Positions 20,601 to 28,960 of a DNA stretch of 64,000 bases are shown piece after piece. Origin of the DNA: Prorocentrum cordatum (taxonomy: Eukaryota; Sar; Dinophyceae; Prorocentrales; Prorocentraceae); contig CAUYUJ010016300.1 of assembly GCA_963575745.1 (NCBI GenBank), positions 78,813 through 142,812 of the forward strand. Reading direction: 5' to 3'. Each line of letters begins with the position of its first letter. The first letter of the stretch is position 1. The notes beneath the pieces were generated by a model that did not search any database, had not been told where the DNA came from, and saw nothing but the letters and a program-made list of their open reading frames with translations. Made by a program: the position numbers and the translations under genes.

Positions 20601-21307
20601 ATCTCAGACTGGGTGTGGTGCGAGAATGGATAGGTCTGTGGCAGAGGTTTCCCCACATCCATCGACGAGTTGCGAAAGCATGGCCGTCCATCAAGGCGCG
20701 GCTCCACAGATATGGCGACAAGAGATGGCGAGCAGTACGGGGCCCTACGGGAGCTCTGATGGCAACGCTAATGGATGCTGGATGGACACCCTCGACAGCA
20801 ACTCAATGGCATCGACCTGGACCTGAAGAGCTGGAGATGTGGGAGCTGCCGACCTCCGAGGACGGCAAGTTCGTGGCCACGGGCTGCTTCCAGGAGCTCC
20901 TGGACGACCTGGAGGGCGACCTACGCAGGGACCTCTGGACGGAGGCGGCCAAGCACGAGTTTGGTGACAACTTGCAGGAGGGCGGAGACTTGTGGCCCAT
21001 TGTAATGGAGCAGCGCAGGTTTGAGCGAAAGGGGATGCTGGAGCAGCTGGCGCTCAACGTGACGGTGGTCGCTGGCGGCCAGTGGCCGAGAGTTCGCTGC
21101 AGGGAAAAAGGATACGAAGTTTCAGTCGAATGCCCGAGATGTAAGCAAGCCCCTGAGAGCTTGAAGCACAGAATATGGGAATGTTCCAGGAACACTGATC
21201 ATAGCGATTATAGCAAAACTGAGCCTTTGGTTGTAGCGGCTTTAGCACAAGCAGAAGCGGAGCCAGCTTTATGGCGACGATGGGCGGCTGGAGGGTCGGG
21301 AGCTTAG
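17615..21307 (+). CDS. LINE ORF2: AP-like endonuclease and reverse transcriptase
   Basis: 1230 aa from the ATG at 17615, chosen because it follows the ORF1 stop and begins the endonuclease fold; the frame itself is open from 16367. EN: IIMMCETHV (Glu), VVLADWNMPADS (Asp/Asn), GSLIDYGIARV and WRTHCGLQL. RT: KGLDQLGPTDIDRLP, MVAKPGPGAGDRVLGMLPL, LLLDIEKFYDTV (motif A, Asp728), SARGVTLAKLFL (motif B), WTFVDDTVAR (motif C, Asp820-Asp821), NKTTVIG and ATDLGLDTAAG (thumb side). A C-terminal CCHC knuckle follows (C1173, C1176, H1185, C1190). The frame ends at a TAG soon after LWRRW, while RNase H continues in the +1 frame, so this is probably a frameshift and not the natural C-terminus. Confidence 0.85.
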   Translation: MWGPKAHKFITEEGKQKDIIMMCETHVDRERLEQVREVVARDGWKLQGTAAVPTKRSEKGTSGGEFIMARTHLACTGYDLLRKRIVDNGDVDPFRGFAALNVHTRSGNVILISAYLVPGEGFTGSNYHGIRSLSGFIRSLTDPWVVLADWNMPADSMERAELPGKLGGVVLRPDVGITCDKGKGSLIDYGIARVDFAPRLKLYVQGRVPWRTHCGLQLTIKGTKESWWHRKLVIPKALPYQARPQKAADPDSKTSKRKQEAQRRRQQALEEHLQEAYEDAMILEQHVPDSQGAPVRKMPYCVSEELWEQIGIVEHEMELSEEMHIIGEKMITRGTKHQKDEYQLTQQYGRWVAKVEEAFIRHEQLDEQEAQGCQGRAAGFDIRWVRAKPTPGRTHMRYGPAEEWSILAADLVRYQSLFANGTDGQQQRMCVTRIQKQLGVLRGLPRKDAFSKNVTEASREMYFDMASDIWQLDEGQLANLVAQTEKHLAVASSRSMTTARKNFATWAKKVWQTKAGILHRHVKPKDAPRYEMAIRDDFATADPTIIMNTKAGKWETIWTDPVDSRADIIEQLERTKRRAWEEDLDPIDMDMLKCALRATSASKAKGLDQLGPTDIDRLPGQAKQELLEILRRSERTLTWPRQISATKCAMVAKPGPGAGDRVLGMLPLPVKLWSRARGGACALWSAGLSDHWDTAIKGSSALRAGLLRSILDETGIEVGASAMTLLLDIEKFYDTVSLVILLQIACTAGFPAVAVGLEAMIFLGPRYLQERSVISEAIWPTRSLVAGSARGVTLAKLFLHPVLEMAHRRHPTAGLWTFVDDTVARCEGSSHTVAEQLLEVSTDICTGLVEQRMTISNKTTVIGSDLKEARKTAKRLRIRGIPAKASGVATDLGLDTAAGRKRVTAKSKQRQLKARMRFAKIVKLRKIAALKHESKGLYNVGALPQAIYGQQTYGMSKQAITVLRRQAGKVAGGSAGGRCLTTTLGMELGMRDPAIDLRLGVVREWIGLWQRFPHIHRRVAKAWPSIKARLHRYGDKRWRAVRGPTGALMATLMDAGWTPSTATQWHRPGPEELEMWELPTSEDGKFVATGCFQELLDDLEGDLRRDLWTEAAKHEFGDNLQEGGDLWPIVMEQRRFERKGMLEQLALNVTVVAGGQWPRVRCREKGYEVSVECPRCKQAPESLKHRIWECSRNTDHSDYSKTEPLVVAALAQAEAEPALWRRWAAGGSGA

Positions 21308-22640
21308 GCTGGGCGGGGAGGGGGACTTTGAGGCCTCTCGAGGAAGCGACGGGGTTTTAAAGGTTTACGGCGATGGCTCGGGGGGGCGATTTTCTGACGA
21401 CCCCAGACGGAGGAGATGCGGCTCTGCGATCTGCTCCCTGAGGTGGTCCCAGGGAGAATGGACTGTCCAGGCGGCGTTGGCCCGCCCCCTGCTCGGAGCC
21501 CGCCAAACCGTCCCGCGCTCTGAGATCCAGGCGTTTTGTTTAGCTTTGGAAGAGATCCCTGGGCCGTTCGTTTTCGTCACTGATCATTTGTCGGTCGCTA
21601 AGAAGTGGCGTTTTAAAATGGAGAACCCGAGCCCGACTGGGGCTAACGAAGATTTGTGGACCAGGGCCCGAGTGTCCTGGAGTTCTAGGCCAGAGACCGC
21701 CACTGTCGAAGTGCAGTGGACACCCTCTCACACGGATGAATCCCCAGAGCTGCTGACTACCGAGCTGCAGTTAGAGATTGCGGTGGGTAACGCGGTAGCT
21801 GATATATGGGCGGGAGAGGGTGCGGAGCTGGCTTGGGAGTTCGGTTTGGTTGGGGAGAACCCGCAGACAGATAGAATTGATGCCATAGCCAGTTTAGTGC
21901 GTCGGCGCGCGAGACGAGCGTTGGCCGACTCAGCGGGTGCAGAAGTCCAAGCGAAGAATGGAAGGCAGGAGGTTGCGAAGCGACCCCCAGCCAACAAGTG
22001 TGCTGTAGCAGTTCGAGAGTCGGCCCACCGCCTTGAGAAGTCGGGCACGGGTTGGAGGTGTGCGGTGTGCGATCAGGTGGTGCCAGGCTCTCGACTGCTC
22101 ACGTTCTCGGCCACCCCTTGCGCTGGCAGGGCCATCCCAGAGGGACAGCTGCCCCCAGAGGTGATTCAGGCCCCCAGGAGCTTCGTTGCGGGGGCCTTTG
22201 AGTTTCACGAAACTCATGCGATGTTTTATGTGGACAAGTGGTTCATGCATGCCTGTAGTAAGTGTGGTCGTTATGCCACGGTCGACGGTAGGCAGATCAG
22301 CAAGCGGTGCGAGGGATTGACCCCCAAGGGGACCGAGAACCTCGCTCGAATTCGGAAGGGTATTTATCCCAGGAGGGAGGGGCCCCCTCAAGCCGTAGTG
22401 GAGGCTATGGCGGCGCGTGATCGTGAGAGGGTGGTGTCGTCTCACGTCGGTCGTTCGTGCGAAGGAGAAGCGCCTGGGGGCCCCTCCCTCGCCCCTCCCC
22501 CACCGCCCGTCCCAGCGGAGGCTAGGCCTGCCGCCCAGGTGAGTGCAGCACAGCTTCGAAGTGCTCAGGCTCTACGACGGGAGCCGCCCCGCGTTTTTGG
22601 GGCGGTGGGAGGAGGGGGCGATTCAGGCAGTTCAGACTAA
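21308..22640 (+). pseudogene. RNase H and zinc-binding tail of the plus-strand LINE, out of frame
   Basis: The frame opening before 21303 reads VYGDGSGGRFSDDPR (first Asp, near 21370), PRSEIQAFCLALEE (Glu), FVFVTDHLSVAKKW (Asp), VQWTPSHTDES (His) and GNAVADIWAGEGAEL (last Asp): a complete RNase H domain. Further on, WRCAVCDQV and HACSKCGRYATVDGRQISKRC give two CxxC pairs, possibly a zinc-binding tail. The stop is TAA at 22638-22640. It lacks its own start near the domain and is one base out of register with ORF2, so the join near 21280-21300 is either a mutation or a programmed shift. Confidence 0.75.
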
Positions 22641-22689
22641 CCCCTGAGGAGGGTAATTTTTGGAGGACAGAGGTCCGCTCTCATAGCAT

Positions 22690-23620
22690 TCCCATAGCAT
22701 TCCTCCTCCTCCTCCTCTGCGACCCGCTCGAAGGGGCCGTCTGGGCCGATGTCGTCCACGGCCTCCAGCTCCCACAGGCGGGGGGTTGCGCTTCAACATG
22801 CGACGGCGGGAGCCCAGATCCGCGCCCGTGAACAGCCCTACGGCTAGCGCCAGCTTCGCGACCTCCTCTGCTCCTTGCCGTTGCTCGCGAACCACGCCGC
22901 CCGTATCGCGTGGTTCCCGTCCACGAGGTAGCAGGCCCCACAGTCCTCGGGCCCGCCGGCTGCCACATGGGCGAGCGGCTCGCCCCACGCGCGGCGCCAG
23001 CTCGCGATCCGGGTCGCCCAGCTCCACCAGGTCGTCCTTGATGTCCCTGTTCTCCCCGAGCAGCTCCTGCAGCAGCACATGCGCGTAGGGGTAGGGGAGC
23101 AGCTCGCGCGTCTCCCTGGCCACCACCAGTACACCCACTGCGGCCACCTGCGTGATCATCTTGTCGTGGCTGCCCAGGCTGCCTCCTGCCGGAGCCACTG
23201 GCGTCACTGCCGCGATGGCGACCATCGCAGCGGCTCCGCCCGACTGGACCGGGCTCGCCTCGGGCCCGTCGCCCGCGTCCTCGCGAGCCCGAAACGGCTG
23301 CGGCACGGCGTGCACTGGGGGAGCAGAGGATGAGGGCGACGGAGTTGGCGATAGCACCACCTGTATCCCTCCGCACCTGGACCCGACGCTCCACGACTTG
23401 TTGTCCGACTCCGGGGTGTCTGCGGGACCGACGCGACTGAGGACGACCACGTGTGCTGCCCACTCTCCCCCGTAGCTGACGATGACGACGGGATACTTTG
23501 CGACTCGATCGGGCACGACAGCGACACTACTACGTGCGACTCGCCGTCGATGCACATGCCACAACGCCGGCCTGGCCTTGCCCAAGGCGGACGGCCGGGT
23601 GCCAACGACGACCGGGCGGA
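22690..23620 (-). pseudogene. Decayed coding region downstream of tyrosine recombinase
   Basis: Minus-strand frames alternate. One holds YPVVIVSYGGEWAAHVVVLS and SWSVGSRCGGIQVVL, then an Ala/Pro linker and MITQVAAVGVLVVARETREL, PYAHVLLQELLGENRDIKDD. Another holds GPEDCGACYLVDGNHAIRAA followed by WFASNGKEQ. The left end (22703-22760) matches the VDDIGPDGPFER/poly-Glu piece of the pseudogene at 1.8-1.9 kb. It may be the second half of the recombinase-bearing gene. The family is not recognised; the reading is uncertain because of frame changes. Confidence 0.4.
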
Positions 23621-24849
23621 CGGGTACGGGAAGTCGTCGTCCTCCCCAGGTCGGCTACGCCCCTCGCGTCGGGTGCCATGAGAGCGCGGCCTTGAGCCAT
23701 GCCCTCTGCGAAGGACTGTTGTCTCCGGTGGTCCTCCCACAGATAGCCGTGGAAGGCGCCCGTCGTCCAGCGACCGAAGCGCTCGACCGCTTCCAAGTCG
23801 CGGGCGGGCGCGGCAGAGGGCGGTCGCTCCCCCCATGCGGAGGGAGCGCGACCCCAATTTGGCCCCCTTCCGCCCCGCGCGCCGGCGTGGCCAGCCGCAG
23901 TGGCCCCTGCACCTCGCCTCGCGTCACTGCACGGCCACTCGCGTGCCGAAAAGAGGGGAGGCCCGGTTCGAGGCCGCGCTCAAACCGTTGAAGGTACTCA
24001 CGCTGCAGCTCCGCCAGCGCGCTCAGCACGCACAGCGGGCGCTCCGAGCGGAAGTGGTTGCGGTGACATCCCGCGTCGCACTGGTCCGTCTTGGTGGACG
24101 TGATCGTCAGTGCGATCTCGTCGCAGCTGCCCGGCCACCCCTCCGGGGATCCGTTCCGTAGGCCCTGGATGTCGATGCCAAGTGCGACGCGGTCCAGGCT
24201 CCAGGACTTGTCGGGCTTCACCAAGTACTCCGACGCTCTCAGCATGAATAAGTATCCGGTCACCAGGGCCCCCCACCAGAGGACCACAGCCTCGGCTCGA
24301 GGCTCGGCCCCAGGGCTGAAGAAGTATTCTTTAAGCCACATCAGCATCCGCGGGGTTGCGGGCAGCTTCCGCCTCACCTTGCCACCCCAGCGTCGTAAGC
24401 CCTCCATCGTGGTCCACAGACGCCGACGGTCAGCGGTGACGCCCCCAAACCCGGCCAACGCATGGCAAACAGCTTCTGACGGATGGTGCGTCGTACAGGA
24501 ACACCACGTAGCGTATCAAGTCGTCCTCATCGGCCAGCCTCTCCTCCCGCGTCTCCCCCTGCAGGTGCGGACTGTTGTCCTTCAGCTACCTCCATAGCAG
24601 CCAGCTCCTCCATCCGGCCTGGTAGGTAGCACGGGCCCCCTCGGCTAACTTCGCCAACGTCGCCTCCGTCGCCACGCGGTCGAGGCCCCGTGCCTCGTCC
24701 ACTGCCTCGAGGCCAGGGCGCGCCAGGCGGCCGACGGGCACAGCCCTGTGGCTAGAGCCTCGCGGCTGCGGAGCCGAAGTGGGCACCGCAAAGTCCCTCG
24801 CTCCCGCCGCGCACAGAACCTGCAGTCCCTGACTCCGGATCCGCCCCAC
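23620..24849 (-). pseudogene. Tyrosine recombinase / integrase (DIRS- or Crypton-like), broken
   Basis: N-terminal helical part (LAKLAEGARATYQAGWRSWL, like the SAM-like core-binding domain) from 24849. An in-frame TAG at 24586-24588 follows WLLWR, and the sequence then continues (LKDNSPHLQGETREERLADE). The catalytic domain has ALVTGYLFMLRASEYLVKP (box I Arg), ALTITSTKTDQCDAG (the Lys hairpin), SRSLRMGGATAL (the HxLR box II, Arg near 23839, in a second frame) and VERFGRWTTGAFHGYLWED (HxxY-type end, Tyr codon at 23743-23745, third frame). Two frameshifts near 23860 and 23800 and one stop make it non-functional. Such recombinases move DIRS and Crypton elements. No RT was found beside it, so a Crypton-like or domesticated origin is as likely as DIRS. 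Confidence 0.7.
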
Positions 24850-25085
24850 TTTGGGGAAATTCGTAGGTAGGGCTTGGAATTTCCGCCTTACTTTTCAAGC
24901 CCCGCTGATGCCAATTTCCGCCCTACTTTTCTGCTGCTGTTTCCGCCCCACTTCTGCGGATTTCCGCTCTACTTTATGTTGGGTGCAGAAATTTCCGCCC
25001 TATTTGTTCGGCTTCTTATAAGTGGATTTCCGACGCAAATTTAAGTTGGGGAAAAAACCAGAGTAGGGCGGATCTGGAGTCAGGG
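24827..25085. repeat. 259-bp block with 24-bp inverted ends and internal TTTCCGCC repeats
   Basis: 24827-24850 and 25062-25085 are inverted copies matching at 22 of 24 positions. Between them, the word ATTTCCGCCCTACTT recurs in five or six degenerate direct copies about 25-45 bp apart (near 24880, 24910, 24938, 24959, 24990 and 25025). The left arm overlaps the start of the recombinase frame. It could be a terminal or promoter region of the recombinase element, or a small non-autonomous insertion. Confidence 0.7.
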
Positions 25086-25200
25086 GTCTCAGCAGCCAGA
25101 CCATATACAATTGTTGACGCTTCGCGTATCCCCACCAGCCCATCCAGAAACGATGCCCAGGGGAGTTGAGGTGATCAGGGAAGTCGGGGAGCATGCAGAA
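25086..25200. repeat. Dispersed repeat, inverted copy at 61.08-61.18 kb
   Basis: The stretch with CCACCAGCCCATCCA, then GAGTTGAGGTGATCAGGGAAG and GCATGCAGAATAACAA matches the reverse complement of 61083-61180 at roughly three positions in four. In both places a CTTGGG/CCAAGA array lies on the same side, so the array and this flank appear to be one repeat family. Confidence 0.6.
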
Positions 25201-25269
25201 TAACAAAGGGCGGGGGAAGCTGTCACGTACCCCACGAGGGGGAGGATGGAGAAGGAATCCTCGTCGGAG

Positions 25270-25440
25270 GGGGAGGGGGAGGAAGAGGAGGAGGAGGAGG
25301 AGGAGGAGGATGAGGAGGAGGATGTGGAGTAGGGAGAGGACGAGGAGGACGAGAAGGAGGAGAAGGAGCAGAGGGAGGAGAAGGAGGAGAAGGAGGAGAA
25401 GGAGGAGGAGGAAGAGGGGGATGAGAAATTGAAGAGGACG
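25270..25440 (+). repeat. (GGA)n purine tract
   Basis: Imperfect GGA/GAG run, interrupted by GAGAAG. It gives Arg/Glu-rich open frames that are not genes. Confidence 0.85.
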
Positions 25441-25485
25441 GCGAACCGAAGAGCCAGAAGCGTCTTAAATGCATTTCGGAGATCT

Positions 25486-26060
25486 TCTTGAGGCTTCTTG
25501 GGGGTCTCTTGGGAGCCTCTTGGAGGCCTCTTGGGCGCCTCTTGGGGCCGTCTGGGCGCCTCTTGGGGCGCTCTTGGGGCGCTCTTGGGGGCTGTAGGGG
25601 CGCTCTTGGGGCCATCTTGGAGGAGATCGATCAACGAAGGGGGGTTCCCTAATTAGCCTCCCCCCTCAGGAGCTCCAAACATCGCCTCTTGGGGCGCTCT
25701 TGGGGCGCTCTTGGAGCGCTCTTGGGCGCTCTTGGGGCCGTCTTGGGGCTCTCTTGGGCCTCTTGTGGGGCCCTCTTGGGCCATCTTGGAGCCATCTTGA
25801 GGCCTTGGATGGCCATCGGAAGCGAAACGGGGAGAAAGCACAAAGTATTGATTTTCCCAAGGTTTTGGGACGATTTGGGCCTCTTCGGGGCCTCCTTGGG
25901 GAGCTCTTTGGCCACTTACAGCCGTCTTGGGGCCGTCTTTGGGCCTCTTGGAACCATCTTAGGAGCCATCTCGAGCGATCTTGTGCTATCTTGAGCCATC
26001 TTGGAGCTCATCTTGGGCTCTCTGACGCGCTCTTGAAGCCATCTTGGGGCCAAGCCCTCA
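25486..26060. repeat. CTTGGG short-period repeat array
   Basis: Repeats of CTTGGGGC, GCCTCTTGG and GCCGTCTTGG with a 10-11 bp period. An AT-richer island at about 25810-25870 (ATCGGAAGCGAAACGGGGAG) has a counterpart in the inverted array near 60.76-60.82 kb. Confidence 0.75.
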
Positions 26061-26400
26061 GCGCCGCCTTCCCCCCCCCCCTCCTCTCTCCGCCCCCCGC
26101 CCCCTTGGGCCTCTCTCCGCGCCTGCCCCTCTGCGCTTCGGTCCTCCCTCCGGCCCCCCTTTGCCAGGAATCCGGCCCCCTGCCCGCCCCGATCTGGGAA
26201 TCCGGCCCCTCCCCCGCCGCCCTCTCGGTCTCGCCATCGCTTCCCTTTGCACCCCCCCCCTCTCGATTTCGATTTCCCTCCCCCCTCTCTCGCCATCGCT
26301 TCCCCTTGCATCCCCCCTCTCGATTCCCCCCCCCCCCCCTTCCCCTCGTCGGCGTGACCCCCCCCACCTATCTTTTGACCCCCCCCCCTCTTTGCGAGGC
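26061..26400. other. C/T-rich DNA upstream of the TIR/LRR gene
   Basis: Long CCCCCC and CTCTC runs with two near-repeats of a TCGCCATCGCTTCCC block. The upstream extension of the downstream reading frame through here is low-complexity and not believable as coding sequence. No promoter motif was recognised. Confidence 0.5.
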
Positions 26401-26464
26401 ACGGTGGGAGAGCTGCGGCGGCCTGGAGCTCGACCCCGTGCTCGGCAGTGGAGCGGTCGTCCTG

Positions 26465-27559
26465 ATGGACGCGGAGTGGATGGTGAGGCGAGCGCGCACT
26501 GGCGGCGTCCTCGAGCCGCGCCAGGCGTTGCCGCCGACGGCCTTCATTTCCCACAGCGCCGTCAAAGCCGCCAGTAATGATCAAATAGACATCGATTTGC
26601 TGCACATCGCGTTCATATCACACTGCTGGCTGCAGGCGAACCACCCGGATCCACGCGGGCACAACCTGCGCATCGTGGGCCAGGCCCTGCAGCTGCTGCT
26701 GGGCTATTTCAGGGGCCGCTGGGGTGTATTCATGGACTTCTGCTGCATCCATCAAAACTGCAGGGACCGCGAGGGCGTTCCCCAGCAGCACACCTACCAG
26801 CGGCTCGAAGGCTCAGATTCGTTCGAGGACGATGCCCTCGGCCGCTTCGAGCTGGAGCATGCGCTCTTCAAGGAGGCATTGGGGAGCCTGGGGAGCTTCT
26901 ACTCCCACCCCGCCACTGTCGTCTTCATGCTGACGCGGTTTCCAGATGATTACGGCGATGCTGCAAAGTACACCCGGTCGGGCAACACGGAGCAGTACTT
27001 CAACCGTGGCTGGTGCTTCTGCGAGTCCTCCTGGGGGATGCTGACGAAGCCGTCTTTCTTGCTCTTGGACCTCGGCCGATGCACGGGAGCGGAGACCCAC
27101 TACGGGGAGTTGCTGGAGACCTGCCGCGCGGGGCGCCGGGCGCCCCTCCTGCCCGACGCCTTCGACGAGGAGCTGCAGAGCAAGGGCTTCACCAACGGCA
27201 AGGACGACCGGCCCCGGGTCGCCGAGCTCTACCGCTCCGCCTTCGCGCAGCGCTTCGAGGCCGCGGAGGAGCTGCTCTACGGCGGGCTGCAGTGGGGGGA
27301 CGAGGAGGCGCAGCAGCTGGCCGCCGTGCTCGCCTCGGGCGCGCTGCCCCAGCTGCAGGAGCTCGACCTCGGCGACAACCGCGTGGGCGACGAGGGCGCC
27401 GCGCGGCTGGCGGAGGCCCTGCGCGCCCCGGGCGCGCTGCCCCAGCTGCAGGAGCTCTACCTCGGCAACAACCCGCTCGGCGTCGGCGGCCGGGCGGCGC
27501 TGCGCGCCGCGTGGGCGGAGGCCGGGCGCCCGCATGACGGCCTGTGGCTCGGCTACTGA
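26465..27559 (+). CDS. TIR-like domain protein with C-terminal leucine-rich repeats
   Basis: 364 aa from the ATG at 26465; the frame is open further upstream, but only through C/T-rich DNA. Residues about 26-190 carry the pattern AFISHCWLQANHPDP, RWGVFMDFCCIHQ and YFNRGWCFCESSWG, which resembles a TIR-like signalling fold (F-S-H-W, then D-x-C-C-x-x-Q, then R-G-W-C-x-x-E). Residues about 285-350 hold two RNase-inhibitor-type LRRs (LPQLQELDLGDNRVGDEGA, LPQLQELYLGNNPLGVGG). GC-rich third positions differ from the LINE ORFs and suggest a host gene. AFISH occurs twice, 23 residues apart; the family pattern needs only one, so the 69-bp piece between them may be a retained intron-like insertion. Role: probably a protein-interaction or signalling scaffold; substrate unknown. 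Confidence 0.7.
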   Translation: MDAEWMVRRARTGGVLEPRQALPPTAFISHSAVKAASNDQIDIDLLHIAFISHCWLQANHPDPRGHNLRIVGQALQLLLGYFRGRWGVFMDFCCIHQNCRDREGVPQQHTYQRLEGSDSFEDDALGRFELEHALFKEALGSLGSFYSHPATVVFMLTRFPDDYGDAAKYTRSGNTEQYFNRGWCFCESSWGMLTKPSFLLLDLGRCTGAETHYGELLETCRAGRRAPLLPDAFDEELQSKGFTNGKDDRPRVAELYRSAFAQRFEAAEELLYGGLQWGDEEAQQLAAVLASGALPQLQELDLGDNRVGDEGAARLAEALRAPGALPQLQELYLGNNPLGVGGRAALRAAWAEAGRPHDGLWLGY

Positions 27560-28119
27560 GGAGGGCCGGGCGCGGCGCGGCGCGCGGCCGTCCGAGGCGC
27601 GCGGCGCGAGAGGCCTCGCCGCCTCCGCCGCCCTCCCGGGGCCCTGCCCCTCTGCCCTCCTCCCCTCCTCCGCGTCTCCTCCTTGCGCTCCGTCCGCTCC
27701 TCCGCGTCTCCTCCTGCCGCTCCTCCCTGCCTTCTCCGGCGTCGCTGCTCATTCCTCCTCTTCCTCCTCCTCCTCCTCCTCCTCCTCCTCCTCCTGCCTC
27801 CTCGTGCTCCTCCGGGCTCGTTTCTGTTCTCCCCCCGCCCCCCGTGTTTTTTGTTCGGCCCCCCCACCGGATGTCGTTCGGGGTGGTCTCTTCATTTTTG
27901 CCCCTCGGAGTTTTTTCCTTCCCCTCGCTGGGGGGGTGGGGTCCGCGGTGTCCCCCCCGCCCTCCTCTCGGGGTCTCTTTCTGTGCCCTCGGAGTCTTAG
28001 TTCTTTCCCTTGGGGTCGCTTGCTTTCCCCATCGTGTCTTCGTTCCCCCCCATCGCGTATTTTTCTGTTCCCTCCTGCTCCTCTTTCCTCCCCTCCTTCC
28101 TTGTCTTTGCTCCCCTCCC
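27560..28119. other. C/T-rich DNA downstream of the TIR/LRR gene
   Basis: GC-rich bases, then (TCC)n near 27750-27795 and T/C-rich sequence. This is probably 3' UTR and spacer. Open frames are Ser/Pro/Leu-rich artefacts. Confidence 0.5.
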
Positions 28120-28640
28120 CGCGCCCTCTTGGGCCGTCTCGGAGCCGAGCTCTTGGGCCGTCTTGGGGCCCGTGGGCCGCGTGATTCTAAAGAATACGAG
28201 GAAGCAGGCCATGGGAGCCGCCCGGGGGCCGCTTCACTCGAACAAAAACTATGGAAAACTGTCCAGTAGACCGATTTGCCCAGTCCTGCCCCCTCCGCCG
28301 GACCCCCTCTCCAAAATGGCTTCGCCCCCTACGAAATGTCTCTCGCTCCGCTCTTTCCGTCACCTGGGCTGGACACTGTGAAGCCCAAAGAAGCTAATCT
28401 GCTGAACACGTACGTTTTTCGGAGGGAATGGGGCGATGTTTTGCCTCCTGGGGGCTCCCTTGGGGGCCTCCTGCGGCGTCTTGGGAGTCTCTTGGGCCGT
28501 CTCAACGCCATAATTATTAGGCCCTCTTGAAGCGTTCCTGGGCCGTGTTCGGGCCCTCGTGGACCTCTCCGATGCCGTCTTGGAGGTAGAGGCGCTCTTA
28601 GGGCTGACTTGGGCCGTCTTGGGCCGAAAATTGTCAAAAT
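28120..28640. repeat. CTTGGG short-period repeat array
   Basis: Two blocks, about 28125-28185 and 28440-28640, with words such as GCCGTCTTGGG and CTCTTGGGCC. They are separated by about 250 bp of unique-looking DNA in which I see no gene. Confidence 0.65.
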
Positions 28641-28960
28641 TAGGGCCATCAGACCTGGGGCCGGCACAGAAACGGAAAGGGCGCTGCAGCAACTTGACCG
28701 AAATTACGCACACCACCGTTCGTACTGGGAGCCTTGGGCTGGGCGCATGAGCTGGGCGGGAAGCCTGTGAAGGCTTCCCAAGACGTTTCACGTCGTCGTG
28801 CGTATGGGGGTGGGGACCTTGTGTGTCCGTCACTGGGCCGTGTGTGGGCCTCAGGCCGTTCGCTGTTGGGAGCCTTGGTGTGAAAAACTTTTTGCGTTAC
28901 CGAACGCTCTTTTACTTGGCGTCTCTGGGCCTTCTTGGGGGTCCACCGCGACCCACCCGC
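28641..28960. other. Spacer without recognised gene
   Basis: Mixed-composition DNA between two repeat arrays. No coding motif, RNA gene or repeat was recognised. Confidence 0.4.

Larger units (their letters stand above)
16345..22702 (+). mobile_element. SL-tagged non-LTR retrotransposon (ORF1, EN-RT-RNase H)
   Basis: A 6.4-kb plus-strand LINE bounded on the left by the SL relic and on the right by a short tail with two CATAGCATTC copies (about 22684-22702), then (CCT)5. It contains ORF1 (16513-17592) and ORF2 (17615-21307, continued out of frame to 22640). All EN and RT catalytic motifs are intact, and only one frameshift was found. The domain order EN-RT-RNase H is the usual one, unlike its divergent neighbour. 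The right flank matches the poly-Glu-coding tract of the sequence at 1.80-1.90 kb, so the element appears to sit inside a copy of that gene. Confidence 0.85.

Noticed and set aside
25700-26464. N-terminal extension of the TIR/LRR gene to 25700
   Set aside because: The extension translates a CTTGGG array and C/T-rich DNA; protein-like sequence begins only near 26400.
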